A stretch of DNA of 64,000 bases from Ciona intestinalis (taxonomy: Eukaryota; Chordata; Ascidiacea; Phlebobranchia; Cionidae): NCBI RefSeq assembly GCF_000224145.3, contig NC_020178.2:826986-890985 (forward strand), in the 5' to 3' direction. Shown here piece by piece: positions 1 to 11,500 of the stretch. The first letter of the stretch is position 1. Each line of letters begins with the position of its first letter. The notes beneath the pieces were generated by a model. That model made no database searches, had not been told where the DNA came from, and was given only the letters and a program-made list of their open reading frames with translations. Position numbers and translations under genes: made by a program.

Positions 1-3000
1 GCAACATCCGGATCAATCGTGGATCGGATGAGATCACCAGCGGATGTTAAAACAAACCTGTCAACTCTTGGTGATGTGATTACCACAAATTTACCTGCAT
101 TTTGACAAAAAATAATTTACAGTGTTGCCATTATGGTTTCTGTGGAAATATGTTAAAGTGCTGCCTTTACAGCCTATATTTCTGATAAACATATAGTTTT
201 TTTACTTTTGCAATCTTTGCCATGAGTAGAAGGACTGAAAAACATTTTGCCCCATCAATAAGAACACATTATGTTACAATACGCAATAAATAGCCAAAAA
301 AAGTTAAGCAAATCAAATTTTAAATAAAAGCGAATAAAAAAAGGTTTAAGAATGTATTTCCAAACAAATCTCAAAAGTAAGCCAATAGAAAACCATACCT
401 AAAAACTGTGTGTTAGTCACTGCATAAAGGTGATTATCTCCGTTATGTTTCTTTGTCTCCACCCGAGTTGGAACTCGTTCCCACTGGAAGTGGCGTGTAC
501 AAAGTATAATCACGTCATCATATACATTTACACACTCCCCTAGAATCCGCATCCTTAGCGTGGCATCTTTGTGCAAGGAATACGCGGCATGTGCCATGCC
601 AATGTCAACTACGTGGCTGCATAACTTGTCATCTTGTCCCAACGATATTTCCATGCTAAAATGAAAGACTGTTATTTTATATGTGTTTTTGTACATCGTT
701 TGGGGTTATAATATCATTGGTGTCATCCTATACACCAGACACACATGGTGTATTCATACACCTCATGCTCACTGTCAAGTTATAACATGGGTGTCTTCTT
801 ATACACCAGACACACATGATGTATTTATGCATCTCATGCTCACTGTTGTGTTACAATACGTATACATTTAATACACAATTCACAATAACCCATACACCTC
901 ATGCTCACTGCCAAGCCCACCCACCCTTTATAATCCTGTGTAACAAACTTGACAAGCACATCGCTCCTCAAAGCTCCTTCGGGGATTTCCAGCTGCGTGT
1001 AGAACGGGGACACAGCATTTCCTCCTTCCTTTTTTACTCTTGTTTCAAACACATTGGTCCTTACAGGAGCAGGGTTTTCTTCTTTGTTTATCTTATTCAG
1101 CTTTGTCTCCAACTTATAGTAGGTTGGGGTTTGGGACAAAGCTAGTCGTGCATAGTTAGCGGATCTGTATGAATTAATGTAACTTATTCCTGTGTGGCCG
1201 GGCAATGACAATTGTCTATGTTTTACACTTACGAGTTACCACATACGTATCTTTGTAGGTGATTATTATTCTATATGATAGATAATATAGACAACCCATT
1301 AGGGGCCACAGAGTTGAAGCAATTTTCGTTAAGTGATCAAGAACACATACGCCCACTATTGTAGCAGTGTCGAGTCAATAAACAAATGTAAATATTTGTA
1401 ATAATCCAACTCACGATATTCTTCTTCCTTTTTTCCTATTTTTCTTCACTTCCTCTTTTACCTGCTCCTCCTTCTCCTCTTTGTACTCCGGGATCACTGG
1501 AACCTCTTCTGGAGCCTCTGTGATTCCTGGATCTTCCTTGGATGCGGTTTTTGGCTCTGGAGTACCTGGTGGAGGCTCTGGGATCGTTTCTATAGCAACC
1601 TCTTCAAATTGGGAAGCCATGTCAACTTTTTTCGGTAAATCCCGATTATTTTTATGATCGTGATCAGTTTCTGTGATATAAGTCTTCTCAATAAGATGAC
1701 GGCCTCGTGAAGGAGACGGGGAAGACTTCCTGGAGGGAGGAGGGGAACCGAAAGGTGATCCAACTACAACAGGCATCTGGGGGGACCTTCTTTGATCCTA
1801 ATTCAAATATTTACAACAAAATTTCACACTTAAAAACTTTTGTAAAAACCAAAACATTGCGTGTTTTAAATTATCACTTCGAAAATGTTTCTTGCTTTAA
1901 TGTAAATTTCTTAAATGCTTGACTTGCCTAAAGGTACTTAATCCTTAGTGGCTTATAAAATACATAACATTCTTTATAAACAATATTTCAATCTACTTTA
2001 ATTCATAAACAGTTCCTGTCAGGCATACGGATACCTTAATTAAAATTACAACCTAACTTTTAAACCAGCTCCCAAATACAGCTTGTATCTATACATTGTG
2101 TTATAGCAACCCAAATTTAAAGCATAAGTTATTCAATACCCAGACTTATTGACACGGTATCAACACTGGCTTTGTTTATTTAGGTAATATTTGATTTATT
2201 CATGTTTACTTTTCAATGAAAAAGCAAATATATGTACTAATATTAAGCAAATCCTATGTACTTATAATAACCAAAACTTTGCACTCATTGCTAATAATAT
2301 GTGAATGAATGAATGAATGTAACTTACTTTATACTCGTGTGGCCGGAAAACGACAGTCGTTATAACACGGGTGTTCTGTTTCACACACCTTGTGCATGCT
2401 TACAAGTTACCACCTATGTTACTTTGTGGGTGATGTACTTTTATATATAACGAATGCTATGTCTTTGGATACGTCTAAGTTTAAGCCTTTAACTTTGTAA
2501 TGCATAGTGTCCGAAATTGTTTGGCTTTTAATATTATTATATTTAAAACTAACCTTTGAGTTTGGTCTTTTTTTCTTGGAGAACTTGCTCGTTAAAACAA
2601 AGCCTTTCCCGTGTTTCTTTGTGGATATGGCATTCTGTTATAAAGATTGTACAATATTGCAGAGAAATCTTGTAAATGTATAACATATGGAGTGACGTAC
2701 AAAACATCTATTAAACAAGCGTTTATGTATCGATACATACACATTATATATATATACACAAACACAGACATTCTCCATGAATGGTCTTACAACATAGCAC
2801 GCCATGGGACCTGAAATTTAGGCTAAAGTTGGCCCATTACCCTGACATGTATCTTTAATTCTATATGAGTGAGGTTCCACATTTCACCTAAGATTTATAC
2901 CAGAGATGATCTATTACCCCAACACTCCATACAAACATAATTACCTTTATCTTTTCCACATTATCTTGTTCCAAAGCCTCCATGACATGCTGTAGATGTT

Positions 3001-3043
3001 TCTCTTCCTCTTTCTGCTTCTTTGTTAAAGACATTTCTCTCAT
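1..3043 (-). CDS. Partial ZU5-like region protein (possibly DTHD1-like), 5' six exons
   Basis: Six exons join in frame on the minus strand: 3043-2945, 2634-2554, 1797-1415, 1164-925, 655-399 and 94-1, all with GT-AG borders and matching phases; the gene continues past base 1. The first ATG is at 3043 (MREMSLTKK), with a second in-frame ATG at 3034. The N-terminus is lysine/glutamate-rich and probably helical. A disordered Ser/Pro/Glu segment follows in the 1797-1415 exon. Then comes a folded region with FYTQLEIPEGAL, SHVVDIGMAH and, in the last exon, GKFVVITSPRVDRF followed by STIDPDV. A 'FVVxSRxxxDxFxVxxxGxxIxSxxDPxV' pattern is typical of the linker between ZU5-like units in PIDD1 and DTHD1, so a death-domain/ZU5 scaffold is the best guess. 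The family assignment is inference; the exon chain is seen directly. Confidence 0.55.
656..924 (-). repeat. 71-bp minisatellite filling an intron of the ZU5-like gene
   Basis: About three degenerate units lie at 715-915 inside this 269-bp intron. The last unit stops 9 bp from the 5' splice site of the 1164-925 exon. The units read in plus orientation, antisense to the gene. Landmarks are TATACACCAGACACACATGG and CTCATGCTCACTG. Confidence 0.85.
2301..2435 (-). mobile_element. SINE body fragment
   Basis: It begins with the GAATGAATGAATG tail (reverse of ATTC repeats), followed by the GTAACTTA, GTTATAACACGGGTGTTCTG and CACCTCGTGC-type blocks, and ends at TTTGTGGGTGAT. This is the same dispersed element as at 15541-15802 and 27955-28215. 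It lies in an intron of the ZU5-like gene. Confidence 0.75.
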
Positions 3044-4321
3044 ACGACCTTAACCAAATCTAGAACTACAAGTTTAAATACCATGTACATATGTCTGGTC
3101 TGTAGGAGGGTAATTTATATGATACTTTGTAAAGCTAGCTCTTTTTGCAACTATAACCAGATCCATATACAGATTAATAACTTTCAATACCACTTACATA
3201 TTATGTTTGCTGTGGAATATAGTTTAAGTTCCATATGATGCTTTGTAAAACTAGCTGTCAAAAATAATAAGGTGTTGGTCAAATACAACATAACTTACAT
3301 AAACACATGTTAAAATAATATCATAATGCAGTTGTCCATACCCTTACTACTTAAAACTTAAAGATGAGCAATTGCTAAAAAAAGTTAAACGTTTCACTTT
3401 TCAGCAGTGTTTACCAATAAAAATTAATACAATTTTAAAAATCTATACAACCAATTTTTAACTAATCCAAAAAAGACATTATTATTCCAAATAATAATCT
3501 CACAGCACTGCTTTGACCTAATATTCTATTACAGAACTTCTCATAGCGAAATATGCCTTCGAACTAAATCCCACTATTCATGTTTAACAATAGACATGTC
3601 ACAATAGCTTTGTCATAATAGCCATTATCACAACACAGTATGTATGTTCTAGTAACCTGGCACGCCTACTAAGTATACATGGCATTTAATTCCTAATACC
3701 TTTAAATGCCTTTATACAGCAAGTTCTAAAACTTAGAAGTATTTTCTTAGTTATATATAGTAGGGGGTGAGATGGGACACCTTTAGCACATAATATCCAA
3801 ATATCCTTACTGTGATTTTAAATATGGTTTTAAACAATAATCATAAACCAACAACGGAAAACTAAATAATAGAGCAATAACAAACTATAGCTTACATAAA
3901 AATGTACTATTTTTCTTAAATATATTAAGCGTAAATACTAGTAGCGTAACAGAAACTGCCAACTATTTCATAAATATTCAGACACCTAAATCAAAAAAGC
4001 CAATTGTCTTAAACAATTTTAATAGAAAAAACAAAGCTGGCATAAAAATCTACAGTTTTGCTTGGAAAGTAAAGTCTTCTGCCTCTATGGTCACTATTTG
4101 TTTGAACAGATTCCTTGTAAACAATTCAATGACTTTCATTCTATCTCTTCTATTGTTACTCAATAATCAGTCATTGTAACACGCGTGCCTACTCCATTGT
4201 CCAACTTATAACATAAAAAAGGGAATTTGTTTCAAAATCCTAGAATTCTGTCCCCTTTAAATTGTTTTATTAACTTAAATATTACTTTGTGACTAAAATT
4301 TCTTTGTTTTTTTGATACATA
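3044..4321. other. Gene-free AT-rich spacer
   Basis: This is the spacer between the start of the minus-strand ZU5-like gene and the first visible LRP exon. I see no LDLa, EGF or YWTD exon in it on either strand. It holds a MITE fragment near 3764-3815 (GGGACACCTTTAGCACATAA) and otherwise low-complexity AT-rich DNA. It should contain the ZU5-like gene's promoter; no specific motif stands out. Confidence 0.5.
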
Positions 4322-4515
4322 AAGTGTTTTCTTATATACTAGATACATGGTGTATTCTTACACCTCACTGCGAGGTTATAACATGGGTGTCTTCTTATAC
4401 ACCAGACACACATAGTGTATTCATACATCTCATGTTCACTGTTGAGTTATAACATGGGCATCTTCTTGTACACCAGACACACATGGTCTATCTACACACC
4501 TAATGCTCACTGTCA
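4322..4515 (+). repeat. 71-bp minisatellite, about 2.7 units
   Basis: These units precede the first visible LRP exon. The array stops about 33 bp before the acceptor at 4548. Landmarks are TATACACCAGACACACAT and CTCATGTTCACTGTTGAG. Confidence 0.85.
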
Positions 4516-4547
4516 ATCCATTACCAACGAACATATTTTACCCACAG

Positions 4548-5521
4548 ACCAAATTACATTTTCTGGACCAACTGGAACGAAAGAAACGCGAGTGTCTCAA
4601 GATCAACATCTGGTGGCCGTAATATCAAATCAATAATTTCAACGAAGATTAAAACACCGAATGCTCTCACCATAGATATCATAGTGAAGCAATTATATTG
4701 GGCCGACGCCTCGTTAGATAAAATTGAAAGATGTGACTTTGATGGTGGAAATAGACAGGTTAGTGTTACTGCTATTTACTTTTATTTTACTATGGGGTAT
4801 GGTAATAGAAAAGTGAGCATTAATCTAATTTATTAATATTTCTAGGTGTTTAGTTGAGGTCTATTCTATATGGGTGAGGGCCTGGGTTTTAGACCAGATT
4901 TGGCCCATTAAGCCTGTATGATATCTACTGTTGTTGCCAAACCACGAGAGGATAAATAAGTTACTTTAATGCATTCACTCAAATAGTTATAATTTACAAA
5001 TTAAATTTTTCCCAGGGTATAATTTCCAATGCTATGGATCATACTTTAACTACAGCAGGTTTTTTGTACAATTGCCAAAAGAAAATTGGCCACATCTAAT
5101 AGTTATAATTTAATGTTTTTGTATTTCAAAGGTTATAATATCCAATGAATTGGACCAATCTTTTTCCCAAAAGTAATCACCCACAAAGTTACATACGTGG
5201 TAACTCATAAGCAGGCAAGAGGTGTATAAAACAGAACACTCGTGTAACAATGACTGTCGTTGCCCCACCACGTAGAATAAATAAGTTACATTCATTCATT
5301 TAAATATTTATAGTTCAACAGTTATATTTCCCAGGTTATAATATCCAATGGTCTGGATCATATCTTCTCCCTTGCTGTACTTGGTAAATACTTATACTGG
5401 AGTGATTGGGGCAATAGGATGATATTAAGAGCTAACAAATGGAATGGCGGGGCATTAGAAATCATGAGAAACAGAAGCTACCCTCACCCACTGGGTGTAA
5501 TGGCTGTGTATGATGATAAAT
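4548..5521 (+). CDS. LRP2: LRP exons 1-2 visible: last blades of a YWTD propeller
   Basis: Exons are 4548-4758 (phase 1 start, phase 0 end) and 5335-5521. The first carries [21 protein letters not shown] and [15 protein letters not shown]; the second [11 protein letters not shown] and the closing [11 protein letters not shown]. These are three of the six blades, so the earlier blades must lie upstream or elsewhere. The acceptor AG at 4546-4547 is clear. Confidence 0.85.
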
Positions 5522-8500
5522 GTGAGTATTTATATATATAATATTATTTTTATATATATAATGTAAGTATTAAAAGTATAGTGTTGATGCTAGGCGTTTT
5601 ATAAGTCTTAAGGCCATCTTTTATGACTATGAATTTAAGTTATATTTTGTTAATATCTGTTCTTACTCTAAAACATGGCTCCTAAACTCAACTGCATAAC
5701 GTAGGGGTTGTCAGTGTCACTCTGTTTTCGAAACAGGGGTGACAAGATATGTTTTAGAACCCCAGTTTTAATCCTAAAATAGATCTTACCTTGTTGTTAG
5801 GTATCTATACAAACTAGCAGAGCCAAAGTATATTGCATTCACCACATTAATCAACGAGGTTCCCAATGTTTGACAACCATGAGTGTAACTGTATTTTAAC
5901 AATGTCACCCCAGTTTTAATCCTAAAATAGATTTTACCTTGTTGTTAGGTGTCTATACAAACAAACAGAACCAAAGTATATTGCATTCACCACATTAATC
6001 AATGAGATTCCCAATGTTTGACAACCATGAGTGTAACTGTATTTGCAAAAAATATTTTAGGCGGTCGAGATCCCTGTGACTCGGCATCTTGTAAATATCG
6101 CTGTGTCGTACTTGACGATGGTTCAGCAGCGTGCATGTGCCCTGATGGGGTAATATCGGACGAATGTGGGGGTAAGTTGGTGCATTTTGACGTTTTTTAC
6201 AATTTGTTTGGTGTAGCATTAAATTAAGGTTATTATTTGTGGACTTTTTTAATCTAACTGTTAATTTCATAAAGTTTGCCTATTTTTTTGTAATAAGTGG
6301 TAAACGGAATGTATGAAACAGAACACCTGTGTTATAACGACTGCCGTTTTGCGGCCACGTGAAGGTAAATAAGTTACATTCAATCTTTATTTTGCCTTAC
6401 AGCTCACACAGTATGCACAAATGATCAGTTTGACTGTGGAGAGGACCAACACCTAAGATGTGTGGCTTACATATACACATGCGATGGTACACCTCATTGT
6501 AGTAATGGGGCAGATGAAACTGATATTTACTGTAGAACCAGAAGTTGCAGGTGAGTTGTTTATCCATGGTTGCCACTCCCATGCTCACAGTCAAGTATAT
6601 AAGACTGTTATGTGTAAAACCAAGACTGTACATTGTTTTCTATATGGGTAAGGTCCTACAGCATGGCATGCTATGGAGTGCTCCGACCCATTAGTAACCA
6701 CTGGGTGGGGCAATGTCAGTTAAGTGTTTTTCCAAGGACACATACGCCAACAATGGTATCACTATTGAGCATCGGGTCTCAGGTTATGATGCCCAACCAC
6801 TTTGCCTCATTTTTACACTTAAAACTGTTAAAACATACAATGTCTAATCAGTGTCACACCAGGCACCCATAACATTACACCTACACACCTACATAGGGGT
6901 TTAATTTAATAAAACATAGTTAGATTCCACCTTTATACACAGGGATGGCTACTGGATGTGTGAGAACGACACTTGTATTGATAAACGTCGAGTATGTGAT
7001 GGATTATCTGACTGTGATGATGGGAGTGATGAAGATCCCGATATTCAGTGTCCTAATTCACCATCAAGGTTGTCTAGATGTAAGTATGGGGTATACTACT
7101 GTTTATATTGTAATGAGCATGAGATGTATGAATACACCATGTGTGTCTGGTGTATAAGAAAACACCCATGTTATAACTTAACAGTGAGCATGAGGTGTAT
7201 GAATTCACCATGTGTGTCTGGTGTATAAGAAGACACCCATGTTATAACTTAATAGTGAACATGAGGTGTAAGAATACACCATGTGTGTCTGGTGTATAAG
7301 AAGACACCCATGTTATACCTTAAAAGTGAACATGAGGTGTAAGAATACACCATGTGTGTCTGGTGTATAAGAAGACACCCGTATTGTAACTCCACAACAA
7401 GCATAAGGTAAATAACCAACCCTCTACATTACAGTACCATGTAGTTATGGAATGTTTAGTTGTGGAGATGGTAAATGCATCCCATTGAGTTGGAAATGCG
7501 ATTCTGAGTCTGACTGTGATGATGGTTCAGATGAAAATTGCAGTAAGTTTTAATTTTATGAAAAGTTATAACTGTTTTTTACATATGATATTTACCTAAA
7601 AAGGTTTTTACAAGGTCAGTTTTATGTATTTTAATGTTTCCTCTAGCCTTCTACGAAACATCGGCCCTTTAGGTCACAAAATAAAACAATTGACAGAAGA
7701 TTTCTTTTAGATTTATAATACACTTCTTTTTTGTCAAATTTAAAATACTATATTTTAGATTTTTTTAAATAATTTTTCACCAGACCATACATGTCCACTC
7801 GGCCACTTCCAATGCTCAACCTCTCATAAATGCATCCCATTGTCTTATGTTTGTGATGCGGACAAAGACTGTTTTGATGGGAGCGACGAGGCAAACTGTA
7901 AGTTTCAATTTTGCTGACTCATAAAGACAATTATGTGATACAATTCAAAAATAACAATTTTTTTTTTTTTAATCGAATTTTTTAAACTTTTTAAAAGAAA
8001 ATTCCCCCCAAAATACTGTAAAATGCTAAATCATGATTTTTTCAAAAATTGCTGACTCACAATGGCAGGTTCGAGTAAATGTCGAGAGGATTTCTTCAGT
8101 TGTGTTGGTACAGGTCATTGTATACCTGACACCTGGGTTTGTGATGGGGAGGTGGAATGTCCAGATGGATCGGATGAATTGTCATGTGGTATGTGGGTTT
8201 GTGACTGGAAACACTGGTGTTTTTAACTGGAAACACTGGTGATTTTTATCTGGAAACGCTGGAGTTTTTAGATGGTAACACTGGTGTTTTTAACTGGAAA
8301 CATTGGTGTTTTTAGCTGGAAACACTGGTGATTTTCAGCTGTAAGCACTGGTGTTTTTAGATGGAAACACTGGTGATATTCAGCTGGAAACACTGGTGTT
8401 TTTTAGCTGAAAAAACACTGGTATATTTAACTAGAAACACTGGTAGTTTAAATAAGGACAGTTCTTTCCAACCGTTAATAGTCACGTTTAACACATGTGT

Positions 8501-11500
8501 TTGTCTAAAAATATTAAGTTTTGTATATATAATAAATTATACAAGCTTTTTTTCCGAAACACCGACATTTTCTGTCTGGAAACACTAGCCTTTTTACATG
8601 GAACACCTTTTTTGACTGGTAACACTGAAATTTTATTCCAACACTCATAGACATCTCATGTGGCGCGGATAAGTTCCGATGCGATAATGGAAATTGTATT
8701 TCTATGGCTTGGAAATGCGATCGAGAGTTTGACTGTGACGATCATAGTGATGAAGTTGGTTGCAGTGAGTTAATTTTATTTTTATTTTAGCTTTTTTGTT
8801 ACCTAATAGTATTTAAGGGAAAGTCTTTTTGCATTTTTTTGTGCTTTTTTGGCTTAATTACAGAGTAACAAAAGTCAAAATCCCTGGTACATTGACGTGT
8901 CTTACTGTAGGACGTTGCCAATGAAATATAGTGTGCATATACAATGTTGGGGTAATGGGTCAACTGTGGTCTGAATCCCAGGTCCCATGGCATGCCATAC
9001 ATTTTATAATTCAGCACATTCCATATCCAGGTTACTAATCATGTAAAAAGTCAATGTTGGGGTAATGGACCAAATCTAACCTAAATCCCAGGTTCTTATG
9101 CCATTCTGTAGAACCTCACCCATGTAGAATACAATAAAAAAAAATAAAGAAAATACATTGCCCAACCCAATACACATCAAAGTAACGGCACATTCAAAAA
9201 GTCTATGTTACAATATAAAGGGCTAACTCTGCTCTCTGGCATAAATCCCAGGCCACCATGTTGGACGTCACCCATATAGAATATAAAGTAGGGTGGGGGG
9301 AAGACGGGACACCTTTAGCACATAATATCCAAATATCCTAATCATGTTTTAAACAACTAAAAACGGTCTATGGGAGTCGTGAGGAAACAGTTTTGTAATT
9401 CTTTAAATGTTCTTTGTTCAATATCAAATGGATCGAGAAAATGAAATGAAAAGGTGTCCCATCTTCCCCATCTTCTAACCCATCATACACCCAGGTTATG
9501 GCGCATGTAAACAGTCGATGTTAGAATGCAAGAGTGATGCTGAATGCTACATGCATGAATGGAAATGTGATGGAGATATGGATTGTAGTGATGGAACTGA
9601 TGAAATGGATTGCCCACCTTCTCCTACAAGTGCTTGTCCTGTTGATCACATTCCTTGTGGAAATGGTGGGTATTTATGGTATGTCTATTTTATATGAGTG
9701 AGGTCCAGAGTTAGCCCATTACCTCTGCATTGTATATGCGCATTCTATATGGTTGATGTCCTGCTGAAAGACACACTATCGGACCTGATATTTAGACTAG
9801 AATAGGCACATTACCACAACATTGTATATGCACATTCTATTCTAAATGGTTGAGGTCCTACAGTGAGGCAAACCATGGGACCTGGGATTTAAGTCAGAGT
9901 TGGCCCATTACTCCAACATTGTATATGCACATTCTATTCTATATGGGTGAGGTGCTACAGTGAGTCACACCATGGGACCTGAGATTTAAGCCAGAGTTGG
10001 CCTATTACCCCAACATTGTATATGCACATTCTATTCTATATGGGTGAGGTCCTACAGCGAGGTATGCCATGGGACCTGAGATTTAAGCCAGAGTTGGCCT
10101 ATTACCACAACATTGTATATGCATTTAATTCTATGGGGGGTGAAATTTGTAGCTCCCGTTATTTTGTTTCATAAAATTTCGCAACTTTTTATCTTCACTC
10201 AGGTTCATGCATAAACTTGAGCAAGGCCTGCAACAATGTATCTGACTGTACTGATGGGGCAGATGAAAAGCTATGCTTCGTCAATGAGTGTGAAAATAAG
10301 CAAAGCAATCGGTGCCAGCAGTTGTGTATTAACAGAGATTACAGGTATTTTTATCTGGAAACACTGGTTTGGTATTTTTATCTGGAAACACTGGGTTGGT
10401 GATTATTTACCTGGAAACACTGCTTTGTTTTTTACCTTTTTTTAAATGGAAACATTAATTTGTTCACCCAAAAAAATCTATAAGAATATAAATATAAGTG
10501 TATGTCTTACTAGAACTATTACAATTATGTTTGTATAGTTTTAGAAAAAAAAATATATATTCTCCAGTTACAACTGTAGGTGCTAATATAGACTTTTTTG
10601 GCTGCTCTTGTAGAAAAAATTCTATTTTATGCCTGGTAGCAGAAATAATTGGATATTTTTTCAACTGTCTTTACATTTATCTCCAGTTACAAGTGTAGAA
10701 CTATAACAAGTATGGTTGTATAGTTTTTATTAAATATTTATTTATATTTTACATTTCTTCTGCAGTTACAAATGTGGCTGCAGGCCTGGTTTCCAACTAA
10801 GTACTGACGGTTATTCGTGCTCGGAAATAAACGAGTGCGCTCACATTGTACCCCCATGTTCACAAATATGTGAGAAATACCCCAACACCTATGAATGCAG
10901 TTGTGCCCCTTCCTACTATAGGGATCCATTAAATAGAAGAAACTGCAAAGCTGGGAGTCACACAGGAGAACCATATATATTGTTCGCTAACGAGTACGTT
11001 TAATTTAATAATTTATTTTTAATTTTAGTGTTATTAATGAATATTTGCTGAGGAGTATATTTAATTCGCCTTTTTTTACGAGTGTTTTTTATGGAAATTA
11101 TGAGCGTTGTTAATTGTAAAACATGGTTAGGAATTATGGGATATTATGTGCTAAGGATATCCATCTTACCCGTACAGTACTGTACTATAGTAAAAAATGA
11201 AAAAAAAAGTATTTTTTTATAAATTAAATACATAAAGTAAAACAAAAGATAATAAAAAAAAATAATGAATAAAAATTTTCCCTTAAACAGATATTTTCTT
11301 CGGCAACTTTCTTTGAACGGTTCGAACTACAGCTTGCGATTGGCTCATCTTAGTCACATGACCGCGCTTGATTTTGATTGGTCGGGACAAAAGTTGTATT
11401 GGAGTGATACAACAAGATCTGGGAGTTCTATACAAAGAATGAATTTAAATAAGTGAGTTTTATTTAAAGATTTTTGTTTGTTCTTTTTTGTTTATTGTTT

